DNA from: Verrucomicrobiota bacterium
GTDB lineage: Bacteria > Verrucomicrobiota > Kiritimatiellia > RFP12 > UBA1067
Assembly: GCA_023269675.1 (NCBI GenBank)
Contig: JAHFSX010000004.1
Span: 147,452 to 211,451 of the forward strand
Reading direction: 5' to 3'
DNA length: 64,000 bases
Shown here: positions 13,163 to 26,286 of the stretch, piece after piece
Numbering within the stretch: the first letter of the stretch is position 1
How the letters are laid out: every line of letters starts with the position of its first letter
Program-made: the position numbers and the translations under genes
Notes under the pieces: model-generated
What the model was told of the DNA's origin: nothing
Database searches by the model: none
What the model saw: the letters and a program-made list of their open reading frames with translations, nothing else

Positions 13163-15250
13163 ATGAAAGTCTCCGATGTCGAGAACGCGGGCGTTCCTCC
13201 GAACCGCTTGGCCGGCGAGCAGAGCCCCTATCTCCGCCAGCACGCGCGCAACCCCGTGGACTGGTTTCCGTGGGGCGAGGAGGCCTTTGCCAAGGCGCGG
13301 CGCGAGGACAAGCCGATCTTTCTTTCCGTGGGGTACTCCACCTGCCACTGGTGCCACGTGATGGCGCATGAATCGTTTGAGGACGCCGAGACCGCACGGC
13401 TGCTGAACAAAGACTTCGTGTCGATCAAGGTGGACCGCGAGGAGCGGCCCGACATCGACCGCGTCTACATGGCTTACGTTCAGGCCCTGACGCGCGGCGG
13501 GGGCTGGCCCCTGAGCGTCTGGCTGACACCCGACCTGAAGCCCTTTTTCGGCGGCACCTACTTTCCTCCCGAGGACGGGTATGGCCGTCCCGGCTTCGGA
13601 CGGCTGCTGACCAGCATCGCCGCTGCCTGGCGCACCGCGCGTCCGCAGATCGACGAGGCGGGCGACACCGCCCTGCGGCAACTGCGGCAGATCGCGGCGG
13701 CCACAAGCCGGACCGGCCATGTGGACGCCACGCTGCTCGGGGCCGCGGTCCCGGCATTCGCAGCCTCCTACGATCCCGTCCGCGGCGGTTTCGGCGGCGC
13801 GCCGAAATTCCCGCGTCCGTCGACTTTCGTCTTTCTGCTGCGTCACCACGCGCGCACCGGCGAAAAACAGGCCTTGGAGATGGTCCTGCACACGCTGCGC
13901 GTGATGGCGGACGGCGGCCTTCACGACCACCTCGGCGGCGGGTTCCACCGCTATGCCACGGATGCGGCTTGGCTGGTGCCCCACTTTGAAAAGATGCTCT
14001 ACGATGAGGCGCAGCTCGCCTGCGCCTATCTGGAGGCGTACCAGGTCACCGGCGAGCCGCTTTTCGCGGAAACGGTGCGCGATGTGCTGGGTTACGTCCA
14101 GCGTGACCTGGCCGGGCCGGAGGGGCAGTTCTATTCGGCGGAAGACGCCGACAGCCCAGTGCCGGGACACCCCGGCGAATCCGCGGAGGGCGCGTTCTAC
14201 ACGTGGAGCGCCGACGAGGTGACGACCGTGTTGGGAGAGCCTGACGCCGCGCGCTTCGGCGCGGCCTTCGGACTCAGCCGCGCCGACAACGTGGTGGACG
14301 GCAAACACGTGTTGGCGCTGTCGGGCGCCGACGGGCGGGCCGTTCTCGAACGCTGCCGGCACCGTCTCGTGACGGCACGCGCGCAGCGTCCGCGCCCGCA
14401 CCGCGACGACAAGACGGTGACCGCCTGGAACGGGCTGATGCTTTCCGCCTTTGCCCGCGCCTACCAGGTGCTGGGCGACCCCGCCTATCGGCAGGCCGCA
14501 GAACGCAATGCCGCCTTTATCCGCCACCAGCTCTACACCCCCGCGACCGGCCGGCTCTTCCGCCGCACCTGCGGGGGCGAGGCGGCCGTGGAGGGGTACG
14601 CCGAGGATTACGCGTTCCTGATCCAGGGCCTGCTGGACCTCTACGAAGCGACCTTCGATCCGGCGGACCTCGCCTGGGCCCTGGCCTTGCAGGCGCAGCA
14701 GAACGCCCTGTTCTGGGATGCCGCGGACGGCGCATATTTCAGTTCTGCCGCCGACACGCCTGACCTTTTGGTGCGCATGAAAGAGGGCCACGACGGCGCG
14801 GAGCCTTCCGCCAACTCCGTGGCGGCCATGAACCTGCTGCGGCTCCATGCGATCACGGGATCGGCGGAATATCGCCAGATGGCGGATACGCTCTTCACCG
14901 CGTTCGGCTTGCGGATGCGCGAGCTGCCGGAGAGTCTGCCGCAGCTGCTGGCGGCCTTCGCGTTGCGCTGCGACACGCCGCGCCAGATCGTGATCGCGGG
15001 CGGGCGGGACGCGGCCGACACGCGCGCGCTCTTGCTCGCGGCGCAGCGTCCGTTCCTGCCCCACAAGAGCGTCCTGCTCGCGGACGGCGGCGAGGGGCAG
15101 GAGCTGTTGACACGGTTCCAGCCCCCGATCCGCGAAATGCGCAAACAGGCGGGCCGCGCGGCCGCCTATGTCTGCCAGGATTTCACCTGCCGGCCGCCGG
15201 TCACCGACGCGGCCAACCTGACGGACCTTTTGAATGCGGGTGCCGGCTGA
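13163..15250 (+). CDS. DUF255 thioredoxin-domain protein (YyaL/SPATA20 type)
   Basis: About 695 residues. The N-terminal DUF255 thioredoxin-like domain contains [13 protein letters not shown] and the redox pair C61-H-W-C64 in [14 protein letters not shown]. The following [24 protein letters not shown] and GGTYFPPE segments are family hallmarks. The rest is an alpha/alpha-toroid domain like N-acylglucosamine epimerases ([25 protein letters not shown]). The biochemical role of the family is not established; it is usually cytosolic, and no signal peptide is seen. A GTG 18 bases upstream (13145) is an alternative start; neither start has a strong ribosome-binding site. It follows ndh on the same strand. 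Confidence 0.9.
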   Translation: MKVSDVENAGVPPNRLAGEQSPYLRQHARNPVDWFPWGEEAFAKARREDKPIFLSVGYSTCHWCHVMAHESFEDAETARLLNKDFVSIKVDREERPDIDRVYMAYVQALTRGGGWPLSVWLTPDLKPFFGGTYFPPEDGYGRPGFGRLLTSIAAAWRTARPQIDEAGDTALRQLRQIAAATSRTGHVDATLLGAAVPAFAASYDPVRGGFGGAPKFPRPSTFVFLLRHHARTGEKQALEMVLHTLRVMADGGLHDHLGGGFHRYATDAAWLVPHFEKMLYDEAQLACAYLEAYQVTGEPLFAETVRDVLGYVQRDLAGPEGQFYSAEDADSPVPGHPGESAEGAFYTWSADEVTTVLGEPDAARFGAAFGLSRADNVVDGKHVLALSGADGRAVLERCRHRLVTARAQRPRPHRDDKTVTAWNGLMLSAFARAYQVLGDPAYRQAAERNAAFIRHQLYTPATGRLFRRTCGGEAAVEGYAEDYAFLIQGLLDLYEATFDPADLAWALALQAQQNALFWDAADGAYFSSAADTPDLLVRMKEGHDGAEPSANSVAAMNLLRLHAITGSAEYRQMADTLFTAFGLRMRELPESLPQLLAAFALRCDTPRQIVIAGGRDAADTRALLLAAQRPFLPHKSVLLADGGEGQELLTRFQPPIREMRKQAGRAAAYVCQDFTCRPPVTDAANLTDLLNAGAG

Positions 15251-15266
15251 GAAGCCCCCGTGCGCA

Positions 15267-15299
15267 GGAATGTGGCACGCCCATCCCTGGGCGTGCGCG
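15267..15299 (+). repeat. Family B palindromic repeat, copy 1
   Basis: A 33-base block identical to 26287-26319. Its centre is a perfect 9-bp stem, GCACGCCCA at 15275-15283 and TGGGCGTGC at 15288-15296, with loop TCCC. It lies in the 194-base gap after the DUF255 gene. Flanking bases differ between the two copies, so the conserved unit is the 33 bases. Confidence 0.8.
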
Positions 15300-15444
15300 G
15301 GCAGAGCCGACCCGCTACCCTGAAGAATCCGCTTGCTGAACGAATCGGCAGCGTCTAAGCTGAGTCGAAACGTGGGGGACGGACGCGCGCTACGGGCGGA
15401 CATCTCCCGTCACATCCGGAACAACGCAGGGGAAGGAACGACCG

Positions 15445-15810
15445 ATGAACGACACAGTTGCGGCAGGCGGTACGGCTGGCATGATTCTGGCCTTTGAACT
15501 CGCGCTCATGGTGCTCATGCTGGCCGCCTTATGGCGCGTGTTCACGAAAGCCGGACGGCCCGGCTGGGCCGTGCTCATTCCGCTCTATAACGCCTACGTG
15601 CTGTTGAAGGTCGCGGGCAAGCCCGGCTGGTGGCTGCTGCTCATGTTCATCCCGTTCGTCAACATCATCATCTGGATTCTGGCGCTGGTCGGGTTGGCGA
15701 ACAACTTCGGCAAGGGCGGCGGCTTCGTTGTCGGTCTGATCTTCCTGCCCTTCATTTTCTACCCGATCCTCGGCTTCGGTGACGCAACCTATCAAGGGTC
15801 GGCGGCTTAA
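15445..15810 (+). CDS. Small membrane protein, DUF5684 type
   Basis: A 121-residue membrane protein. Three to four hydrophobic segments are visible: MILAFELALMVLMLAALW, WWLLLMFIPFVNIIIWILAL and FVVGLIFLPFIFYPIL. Between the first two lies the family signature FTKAGRPGWAVLIPLYNAYV followed by GKPGWW. The function is unknown; related domains occur next to signal peptidases or stand alone. GGGAAGGAACGACC before the ATG supplies a ribosome-binding site. The ygbA gene starts 11 bases after its stop, so the two may be cotranscribed. Confidence 0.8.
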   Translation: MNDTVAAGGTAGMILAFELALMVLMLAALWRVFTKAGRPGWAVLIPLYNAYVLLKVAGKPGWWLLLMFIPFVNIIIWILALVGLANNFGKGGGFVVGLIFLPFIFYPILGFGDATYQGSAA

Positions 15811-15821
15811 GGCGGCGACCG

Positions 15822-16157
15822 ATGCGCAGACGCGATCATGAAAAGAAGACGCTCCGCCTGATGATCGGGATCTACTGCCGCGGCAATCACCGCGCGGGCC
15901 CGGAGTTGTGTGAGGATTGCCGCGCGCTGTTGGCGTATGCCGAGAAGCGGTTGGACGCCTGTTCCTTCATGGAGAAACCCGCCTGCAGCGACTGCGCGGT
16001 GCACTGCTACGCGCCGGACAAGCGCGCATCCATCCGGGCCGTGATGCGTTACGCGGGCCCGAGGATGGTCCTGCACGCGCCGCTGGAGGCGCTCGCGCAT
16101 GCGCTGCGCCCGCGTCCGAAGAGGAAGCCCTGCGGAGGAAAGGACACGCGACCATGA
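15822..16157 (+). CDS. ygbA: YgbA-family nitrosative-stress protein
   Basis: A 111-residue protein matching the family named nitrous oxide-stimulated promoter (YgbA_NO). The signature is complete: MIGIYCRGNHRAGPELCEDC, YAEKRLDACSF, CSDCAVHCYAPDKR and VMRYAGPRM. The five or more conserved cysteines suggest metal or Fe-S binding. In enterobacteria ygbA is under NsrR control and helps growth after nitric oxide exposure; that role is carried over from the family. Its last codons overlap the next start as ATGA, so the two are translationally coupled. No NsrR or other regulator gene is seen in the window. Confidence 0.85.
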   Translation: MRRRDHEKKTLRLMIGIYCRGNHRAGPELCEDCRALLAYAEKRLDACSFMEKPACSDCAVHCYAPDKRASIRAVMRYAGPRMVLHAPLEALAHALRPRPKRKPCGGKDTRP

Positions 16158-16345
16158 AACTGACCGACGCCGAGTTTTGCGAAGCCCATTGTCCGGTCTG
16201 CGTCAACGCCCGCAAGGGCCACAAAATCGCCCGGTTTGTTCAAAAGCTGGAAATGGCCCTGACGCGCGGCGGCTGCCCCAGCGGCCGCGCGCGCCAGCGG
16301 AAGTACGGCGTGCCGCCGCATGAGCCGCGTCCGGGCCAGCCGTGA
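16154..16345 (+). CDS. Small cysteine-containing protein coupled to ygbA
   Basis: A 63-residue basic protein starting at the ATG of the ATGA overlap with ygbA. It has a CEAHCPVC cluster near residues 9-16 and a further Cys in GGCPSGRARQRKYG. These four cysteines could bind a metal or cluster. No known domain was recognised with certainty. The strict overlap and shared Cys-rich character point to joint action with YgbA in nitrosative stress, which is inference. Because its frame follows on from ygbA without a gap, it is easily missed or given a wrongly extended start at 15917. Confidence 0.75.
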   Translation: MKLTDAEFCEAHCPVCVNARKGHKIARFVQKLEMALTRGGCPSGRARQRKYGVPPHEPRPGQP

Positions 16346-16368
16346 AGGCGATGCGGCCACGCGCCTTC
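16344..16368 (+). terminator. Hairpin at end of ygbA operon
   Basis: GAAGGCG at 16344-16350, overlapping the stop codon of the small Cys gene, pairs with CGCCTTC at 16362-16368 around an 11-base loop. Only a short AT-rich stretch follows, so termination is plausible but unproven. Confidence 0.35.
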
Positions 16369-16374
16369 TAAAGA

Positions 16375-16403
16375 TTGATCAGGGGGTTTGTCGGGTGTAA
16401 AGT
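16375..16403 (+). promoter_or_regulatory. Candidate sigma-70-like promoter of the PDH operon
   Basis: TTGATC at 16375-16380 and TAAAGT at 16398-16403 are separated by exactly 17 bases; each matches 4 of 6 consensus positions. A start about 7 bases downstream would leave a leader near 68 bases before the aceE ATG. This is pattern-based only. Confidence 0.35.
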
Positions 16404-16477
16404 AACAGCCTATTGAATCATCGTGTTCGGGATGCCGTAACCTCAACTGCCTTAACGGAAGGGATTCGGGTGCCGTT

Positions 16478-19156
<2,679 letters not shown>

Positions 19157-19186
19157 GGGAGTGAAAGAGGTTAAGGAGCTGACAAT

Positions 19187-20503
19187 ATGGCGCTGGAATT
19201 CAAGCTTCCCGAGCTGGGCGAAAACATCGACTCCATTCAGGTGGTGCGCGTGCTGGTGGCAGCCGGCGGAACAGTGGCCGTCGACCAGACGGTTCTGGAG
19301 CTGGAGACGGACAAGGCCACCATCGAAGTGCCTTCGAACGTGGCCGGCACAGTGGCGGCGGTGCACGTGCAGCCGGGCGACACGATCAAGAAAGGGCAGC
19401 TGATCTTCAGCCTGGCCGAGGCGGGCGGCGCACAGCCTGCGGCGGCTCCGGCGGCGGCGGATACGAAGCCGGAGGAGAAGACAACGCCAACGGCGGCGGA
19501 ACCGCCCGCACAGGCTGAACCCGCCACCGCGCCGGCCGCCGCAGCGGCTCCGCGTGCAACGGCGCCCGTGCCGCCACCTGAAGTGCCGGCCGGACGGAAA
19601 GTGCCGGCGGCCCCCTCGGTGCGGCGGTTCGCGCGGGAGATCGGGATGGATCTGGGAAAGGTGCCCGGCAGCGGGCCGCACGGGCGCGTCTCGAAAGACG
19701 ACGTGATGCGCGCGGCCAAACAGCTGAACGAAGCCCGCCCCGTGGCGGGTGCGGCCGCGGTCGGCGCGCCCATTCCGCCGCTGCCGGATTTCGGCCGCTG
19801 GGGGGCGGTGGAGCGCAAGAAGATGAGCGTGATCCGCGCCAAAACGGCGGAGCACCTGACGCTGGCCTGGTCGCAGGTGCCGCATGTGACGCTGTGCGAC
19901 AAGGCGGACATCACGGAGCTGGAGCCCCTGCGCAAGCAGTACGCGGACCTGGCGGAAAAGGAAGGCGGCAAGCTGAGCATGGCGGTGATGGTCTGCAAAA
20001 TCGCAGCGCAGGCGCTGCGGAAATTCCCCGCGTTCAACGCTTCGGTGGACATCGGCGCGCGAGAGATCATCTTCAAGCGGTATGTGCATCTGGGCATCGC
20101 CGTGAACACGCCTCGGGGGCTGATGGTGCCGGTCGTGCGCGATGCGGACACGAAGAACATGGTGGCGCTGGCGGTGGAGATTCAGGCGCTGGCGGCGAAA
20201 TGCCGCGAGGGGAAAATCAAGCTGGAGGAGATGGAAGGCAGCACGTTCACGGTGACGAATCTCGGGCGGGTGTGCGGGATCTACTTCACGCCCATCGTGA
20301 ACTACCCCGAAGTGGCGATCCTCGGGCTGGGCCGCGCCTATGAGGAGCCGTCGGTCGCGGACGGGAAGATCGTCACGCGCACGGTCCTGCCGCTGTCGCT
20401 GTCGTTTGACCACCGCGTGATCGACGGAGCGGACGGGGCGGCGTTCATGGGCTGGATCAAGGAGGCGATCAGGCAGCCGCTGCTGCTGGCGCTCAACGGC
20501 TGA
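19187..20503 (+). CDS. aceF: Dihydrolipoamide acetyltransferase (PDH E2)
   Basis: A 438-residue E2 core protein. It has one lipoyl domain with K43 in ETDKATIEV as the lipoylation site, and then an Ala/Pro-rich linker (about residues 80-140). A peripheral-subunit-binding domain follows (PSVRRFAREIGMDLGKV, GSGPHGRVSKDDV). The catalytic acetyltransferase domain ends in SFDHRVIDGADG with H409 and D413. Only one lipoyl domain is present, against three in E. coli. The next gene begins 12 bases downstream. E2 forms the core to which E1 and E3 bind in the cytoplasm. Confidence 0.96.
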   Translation: MALEFKLPELGENIDSIQVVRVLVAAGGTVAVDQTVLELETDKATIEVPSNVAGTVAAVHVQPGDTIKKGQLIFSLAEAGGAQPAAAPAAADTKPEEKTTPTAAEPPAQAEPATAPAAAAAPRATAPVPPPEVPAGRKVPAAPSVRRFAREIGMDLGKVPGSGPHGRVSKDDVMRAAKQLNEARPVAGAAAVGAPIPPLPDFGRWGAVERKKMSVIRAKTAEHLTLAWSQVPHVTLCDKADITELEPLRKQYADLAEKEGGKLSMAVMVCKIAAQALRKFPAFNASVDIGAREIIFKRYVHLGIAVNTPRGLMVPVVRDADTKNMVALAVEIQALAAKCREGKIKLEEMEGSTFTVTNLGRVCGIYFTPIVNYPEVAILGLGRAYEEPSVADGKIVTRTVLPLSLSFDHRVIDGADGAAFMGWIKEAIRQPLLLALNG

Positions 20504-20515
20504 CAGGAGGTTCTT

Positions 20516-21937
<1,422 letters not shown>

Positions 21938-21987
21938 CGGCGGGCGCCTTCACCATCGTCCCCGGCCGTGTGCTCGGCCTCGAGTGT

Positions 21988-22012
21988 CATGTCCCTTAAA
22001 TATCAGGACATG
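21988..22012 (+). terminator. Inverted repeat after lpdA
   Basis: CATGTCC at 21988-21994 pairs with GGACATG at 22006-22012 around an AT-rich 11-base loop, 50 bases past the lpdA stop. It could end the PDH operon transcript, although it lacks a U-tract. It directly abuts the family F repeat. Confidence 0.35.
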
Positions 22013-22087
22013 TTCGTAGTCCCGCCTTGAGGCGCAATACAAGGTCAATCCGGCTCCGCTTTTCGCCTGAAGGCGGTACTGCGAACC
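22013..22087 (+). repeat. Family F double-hairpin element
   Basis: The left arm GTTCGTAGTCCCGCCTTGAG (from 22013) and right arm AAGGCGGTACTGCGAAC (to 22086) are imperfect inverted copies about 24 bases long. Each arm contains its own small palindrome, CGCCTTGAGGCG on the left and CGCCTGAAGGCG on the right. This is the same arm-plus-hairpin layout as family A, with a related CCGCCTnnAGGCGG-like core. It lies between lpdA and the convergent zinc-ribbon gene. Confidence 0.6.
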
Positions 22088-22195
22088 TTCAGATGCAGCC
22101 CTTTAGGAGACACGGCGCTGGCATGACGGACGACGGCGGCCGGCGCTGCCGGCCGCGACATCCTTGCACAAGCGGGTCCCTTTCTGGACCAGCGC

Positions 22196-22525
22196 TCACT
22201 CAGGCTTGGCAACTTCGACCGTAACCGTCTGCTTCTTGCCGCACTTGGGGCATGTCCAGTCCAGCGAGTAGGGCTTGTCGGCGGTCGGAGTATCAATCTC
22301 GAGTTCCGCGTCCTTGCCGCACTTGGCGCACGTGATCTTAATCTTGGTCTTCGCCCCGTCGCATGCGACGACGGCGGCATTCGTGGCCTTGAGCTTCGCC
22401 GCGCCGTCCGCACAGGCCGCCTTCTTGCCGGCGCCCCCTGCCGCGCAGCAGCTCTGGCCGGAGGACAGCAAGGGGACCGCGGCCAGGGCGCACATGGAAC
22501 CGATGAACAGACGACGTGAGGTCAT
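22196..22525 (-). CDS. Small secreted zinc-ribbon-like protein
   Basis: A 109-residue protein starting MTSRRLFIGSMCALAAVP, a short signal with a twin-arginine (SRRLFIG) character. The mature part begins with a Cys-rich stretch (SCCAAGGAGKKAACADG). It ends in two CxxC pairs, ITCAKCGKDAELEI and DWTCPKCGKKQTV, spaced like a zinc ribbon. AAGGAA precedes this ATG; an upstream in-frame ATG at 22579 would add 18 unlikely residues. The function is unknown. Exported rubredoxin- or ribbon-like folds may bind metal or sit in the envelope. It converges on lpdA and is divergent from the glycosidase at 22896. Confidence 0.7.
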   Translation of the reverse strand: MTSRRLFIGSMCALAAVPLLSSGQSCCAAGGAGKKAACADGAAKLKATNAAVVACDGAKTKIKITCAKCGKDAELEIDTPTADKPYSLDWTCPKCGKKQTVTVEVAKPE

Positions 22526-22640
22526 GGGGTGTTTCCTTCGTTGGGTTGTTCGCACGCGACTGACCATAGCCGGTGCCAATTATTTTCTGACTTTACGCCA
22601 CCCGCAGGCGCGCGTCAACCGGAATCAGGTCTGCGTACGG

Positions 22641-22760
22641 CTTATTCCTTTGGACTTTTGCCATATGCAAACGGACGGCCCAGCGGTCCGTCCCTGCCTG
22701 CGAGATGTGGGCCGGCGCTCTATTCAGCATGTTCAGGCAAGGCTCGTCCGCCGGACGGCC
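22641..22760 (+). repeat. Family G double-hairpin repeat, copy 1, in a 370-base gap
   Basis: The gap 22526-22895 contains no gene. Bases 22641-22760 align with the reverse complement of 32907-33012: TTTTGCCATA, CAAACGG and the first hairpin are shared. The first hairpin stem is GGACGG (22673-22678) with CCGTCC (22688-22693); in the other copy it is GGGCGG with CCGCCC, a compensatory change. A second hairpin, CGTCCG/CGGACG at 22745-22757, has no sequence match in the other copy but a hairpin stands at the equivalent place. The rest of the gap should carry promoters for the two divergent flanking genes; none is convincing. Confidence 0.75.
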
Positions 22761-22895
22761 CGCGCGCGAGGTCAAAGCAACAAGCCGTGTCACAACGCCC
22801 CTCTTCTCCCCGGCGCGCTTGTGCGCCACAACCGGCTTTGTTACGATGCCCGCACCCCTTGCACAGCGCCACCACCCACTGACAAAGACCTCCTT

Positions 22896-25298
22896 ATGCA
22901 AATGAACCCGGCCTCCGACACCCGCACCTCTTCCCCGCGCGCGCGCCTCGGCACACCCCTGCTCGCCTGGGCTTGCATCTGTGCCGCCGCTCTCTCGGCC
23001 GGCGCCGGAACGCCGGAAAACCGGTTGGCGGCGGGCGATTTCGAAGGTCCGGACGTGCGCCTCACGCGCACGGACAAGGAGCACGCGTGGGGCCTTTTCC
23101 TGCACGGCACATCCGACGCCCGCCTCACGCTCGCGGAGGGAGAGGGGCGCGGAGCTTCGCGCGGCGCGCGCTACAGCCGGACGACGGCCGGCAGCGACAA
23201 CGCGCATGTGGACCAGATCCTCGCGGTCGAGCCGGACACGACCTATGAGGTGAGCGCCTGGCTGCGCGCGGACGGCCGGCTGAATCCCATGCTGGCGGTC
23301 ATGACCCTGAAATGGAAGGTGCTGTCAGCCTTGCCTTCCGACGCGGGCACGAACTGGACCCGCGTGACCTTCGTGTTCAATTCAGCCGACAACAGCCGCG
23401 TGCGCCTCGAGTGGTTCCCCGGCGCGCGGGGAAAACTCTATGACGGCTTCGCCGGCACGAGCTGGCTGGACGACGTGAGCGTGACCCGGCTGGAACGGGT
23501 GCCGCCCGCGCTCCGGCAGGCCCTTGACCTGACGCGCTCCCGCAAGCGCGAAACGATCGACCTGGCCGCCTCGCAGGGCGGCGCCACGTTCCGGCCCGAG
23601 ACGTTGCAGCCCATCACCTGCCGCGACGGCGTGCTCGTCTATCCGAACGGCGGCGAGGTGGCGCTGTGGGGCGTGAACCTTCAGACCGCGCTCAGCTGGG
23701 AGTACAACGGCCGACTGAAGAAGTGCGGCGTCCCGCTGGAAGCCGAGGCGCTCAAGCGCGTCGCGGACCGGAACCTCGACGAGCTGGTGCGCATGCGGGC
23801 CTCCGTGATCCGCATGCACCTCCTGCCGTCGGATTTCACCGACGCCGAGGGCAACCTGCGCGACAGCGTGTTCCTGAACGCGCTCGACTACACGGTCGCG
23901 GGCTGCCGCGCCCGCGGCATCTACGTCTATCTGACACTGATGAACGAGATGGGCGGCGCGTATCTCAAGGACTCGTTCATGGCCGGCCGCGACCGCCGCG
24001 AATGGATCACCGATCCGGCGCTGGCCGACAAGAGCGCCCGCTACATCCGGGCCCTGCTGGAGCGCGCGAACCGTTACACGCAGGTGCCCTACAAAGCCGA
24101 GCCCGCCATCGCCGTGTTCGAGATCGCCAACGAGCCGGGCTACGTGGACTATGTGGCGCTCGGCTCGGAACCGATGTTCGCGCCGCTGCACAAAACCTTC
24201 GAGCAGTGGTGCGCCGCCAAAAGCCACACCGGGAACCTCGATCTGCACTACCGCGTGTTCCGTTATGAGCAAGTCCGCGCCTACATCGACCGGATGTGCG
24301 CGGTGATCCGCGCCACAGGCTCGACCAAGCCCGTGGTCTGGAACCTCAATTGGCCGCAGATGATCAACGAGCACGAGGACGTGTTTCAGGCAACGGCGGA
24401 GAGCACGGCCGACGGCGTCTCGTTCTGCCTCTATCCCGGCCAGCACGACGTGCAGCAGCCCTACTGGCAACACCCGGCCGACCTGAGCGGCAAGAACTAC
24501 CTGCCGCATTTGCAGGCGAGCTGCGACGAGTACGAGCGGCTCGGCTGGGCGTTGGGCAAACGGTTCGCGGGCAAGGCCAAGCTGGTCTACGAATACGAGA
24601 CCTTTTTCAACCAGTCCTCCTATCTCTATCCCGCCATGGCGCGGCTCTTCCGCGCGCTGGGGGCACAAATCGCGACCATGTGGACCTACTCGCTCACGCC
24701 GGCGGCGGAGTACATGTCCGGCTCGCACCACCTCAACCTCTATTGCACGCCGCAGAAGGCCGTGAGCTTCACCATCGCGGGCGAACTGTTCGGGCGCACG
24801 CCGCGCCACACGCGCTTGGACGCGGCCGGCGCCGACACCCGCACCCTTGGCCCGTGCGCCCTGTCGTTCACCAACAACGCCAGCCTTCTCCAGACGGCGG
24901 ACACCTACATGCAGTCGCGCGCGACCGCGTGGTCGCCGTTTCCGGCAAATCCGGACGTCCGCCACATCGTGGCCTGCGGCAGCTCGCCGTACGTGACTTA
25001 TGAAGGGACCGGCGCCTACACCGTGGATGCGGGCGCCGCCGCCGTCGAGGTCGAGATCAACCCCGACTCGACCTTTGTCCTGCCGCCCTGGAACAGCCGG
25101 CACAAAGGCTACCCGGAAAAAGTCTGCCGGCTTGACTCCGCCACGCCCCACCGCTTCGTGCTGCGCCTGCCCGGCTGGCAATCCGGCGCGCGGGTCTGGC
25201 GCGTGGAGAACGGACAGGCGGCGCCGGTCAGCGTCGCGGACGGCCAGCCCGCGTTCGACGCCCTGCCCGGCCATTACCGGATCGAGCGCGTAAAATAG
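22896..25298 (+). CDS. Secreted GH-A clan glycosidase (GH5-like) with N-terminal CBM-like domain
   Basis: An 800-residue exported protein; the ATG at 22896 (or 22902) opens a long n-region and a signal peptide (PLLAWACICAAALSAGAG). Residues about 45-200 form a carbohydrate-binding-like beta-sandwich (LAAGDFEGPDV, TTYEVSAWLRADGRL, SWLDDVSVTRLERV). The TIM barrel begins at GVNLQTALSWEY. The candidate acid/base is E413 in FEIANEPGY and the candidate nucleophile E566 or E568 in LVYEYETFF. The C-terminal region is beta-rich. Beta-mannanase or endoglucanase activity is likely for such proteins but the substrate cannot be read from sequence. An in-frame upstream extension to 22275 is not coding. Confidence 0.85.
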   Translation: MQMNPASDTRTSSPRARLGTPLLAWACICAAALSAGAGTPENRLAAGDFEGPDVRLTRTDKEHAWGLFLHGTSDARLTLAEGEGRGASRGARYSRTTAGSDNAHVDQILAVEPDTTYEVSAWLRADGRLNPMLAVMTLKWKVLSALPSDAGTNWTRVTFVFNSADNSRVRLEWFPGARGKLYDGFAGTSWLDDVSVTRLERVPPALRQALDLTRSRKRETIDLAASQGGATFRPETLQPITCRDGVLVYPNGGEVALWGVNLQTALSWEYNGRLKKCGVPLEAEALKRVADRNLDELVRMRASVIRMHLLPSDFTDAEGNLRDSVFLNALDYTVAGCRARGIYVYLTLMNEMGGAYLKDSFMAGRDRREWITDPALADKSARYIRALLERANRYTQVPYKAEPAIAVFEIANEPGYVDYVALGSEPMFAPLHKTFEQWCAAKSHTGNLDLHYRVFRYEQVRAYIDRMCAVIRATGSTKPVVWNLNWPQMINEHEDVFQATAESTADGVSFCLYPGQHDVQQPYWQHPADLSGKNYLPHLQASCDEYERLGWALGKRFAGKAKLVYEYETFFNQSSYLYPAMARLFRALGAQIATMWTYSLTPAAEYMSGSHHLNLYCTPQKAVSFTIAGELFGRTPRHTRLDAAGADTRTLGPCALSFTNNASLLQTADTYMQSRATAWSPFPANPDVRHIVACGSSPYVTYEGTGAYTVDAGAAAVEVEINPDSTFVLPPWNSRHKGYPEKVCRLDSATPHRFVLRLPGWQSGARVWRVENGQAAPVSVADGQPAFDALPGHYRIERVK

Positions 25299-25303
25299 CG
25301 CGT

Positions 25304-26176
25304 CTACACGTCGCAGATGCGGACGGCCTCGGCCAGGGAGGCCGCGGCGTCCTTCACGGGCGTATACTCGTGCGAGACGTAGCCGTCGTACTTCAGGTCG
25401 ACGATGGCACGCATGATGGCGGGGTAGTAGAGCTCCTGCGAGTCGTCGATCTCGTGGCGGCCCGGCACGCCGGCGGTGTGGATGTGGCCGATGAAGGGCA
25501 TGAACTCGCGGAGCGTGGCGATGACGTCGCCCTCCTGCACCTGCATGTGGTAGATGTCGTAGAGCAGCTTCATGCGCGGGCTGCCGACCCGCCGGCAGAC
25601 GTCGGCGCCCCACGCGGTGCGGTCGCACTGGTAGTCCGGGTGGTTGCGCTTGGAGTTGAGCAGCTCCATGCAGAGGGTCACCTTCTGCTCCTCGGCGAAC
25701 GCGACGACCTGCTTCAGCCCCTCCACGGTGTTCTCCGCGCCGAGCTCGTCGGACAACCCCGCGCGGTTGCCGGGAAAGCAGATCACGTTGGGAAAGCCGG
25801 CGGCGGCGCTGGCCGCGATGCTTTTACGGAGCGCGGCGAGACACTCCGCGTGGTTCTCCTTGCGGTTGAGCCCCTTGCTCAGGCCGAAGCTGGAGGTCAG
25901 CGTGCAGATCAGGCCGTGGCGCTGGAGGGTCGGCCAGTCGTTGGGACCGACGAAGTCCATGCCCTTGAGCCCGAGCCTGACGCAGAGCTCGCACTTCTGC
26001 TCCAGCGTCATCCCCTTGCCGAACGCGCCGCCGCACGCTCCCTGGCGGATGCGGCCCTTGAGCGCCGGCGCGGCCGGCTGCTCCTGCGCGAGTCCGGGGC
26101 GGACGTTGAGCCCGAGGGCGGCCAGGGCCGTGCCGGCGGCGAATGCTTTGAGAGCGTCTCTGCGTGTGGTGTTCAT
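25304..26176 (-). CDS. Tat-exported hydroxypyruvate-isomerase-like TIM-barrel protein
   Basis: A 290-residue sugar phosphate isomerase/epimerase (AP endonuclease 2 superfamily) with a Tat signal, NTTRRDALKAFAAGTALAAL. Hyi-type signatures are present: CMELLNSKRNHPDYQ, LLYDIYHMQVQEGDV and HIHTAGVPGRHEIDDSQELY, with a metal-binding Glu in YVSHEYTP. The family interconverts hydroxypyruvate and tartronate semialdehyde or similar ketoses. The Tat signal is typical of PVC homologues and implies activity outside the cytoplasm, where the substrate is unclear. It converges on the glycosidase with a 5-base gap. Confidence 0.88.
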   Translation of the reverse strand: MNTTRRDALKAFAAGTALAALGLNVRPGLAQEQPAAPALKGRIRQGACGGAFGKGMTLEQKCELCVRLGLKGMDFVGPNDWPTLQRHGLICTLTSSFGLSKGLNRKENHAECLAALRKSIAASAAAGFPNVICFPGNRAGLSDELGAENTVEGLKQVVAFAEEQKVTLCMELLNSKRNHPDYQCDRTAWGADVCRRVGSPRMKLLYDIYHMQVQEGDVIATLREFMPFIGHIHTAGVPGRHEIDDSQELYYPAIMRAIVDLKYDGYVSHEYTPVKDAAASLAEAVRICDV

Positions 26177-26286
26177 GGGCGTTTCCTTATTGACCTAGTT
26201 TCACTGCGGCACCCCATGCGCAAGGATGCGTATGGCACATCCAGGACAACCCCCCTTCCCTGCGAAGGGCGGCGCATGCAGGTTGC

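Noticed and set aside
12305..15403. Long antisense open frames, such as 1032 codons opposite the NDH-2/DUF255 genes and 944 codons at 18746-21580
   Set aside because: They lie opposite well-supported genes, are Arg/Ala/Gly/His-rich and contain no recognisable domain; long shadow frames are expected at this GC content.
22275..22895. N-terminal extension of the glycosidase by 207 codons
   Set aside because: It overlaps the zinc-ribbon gene in antisense and the family G repeat, and a proper signal peptide begins at 22896.
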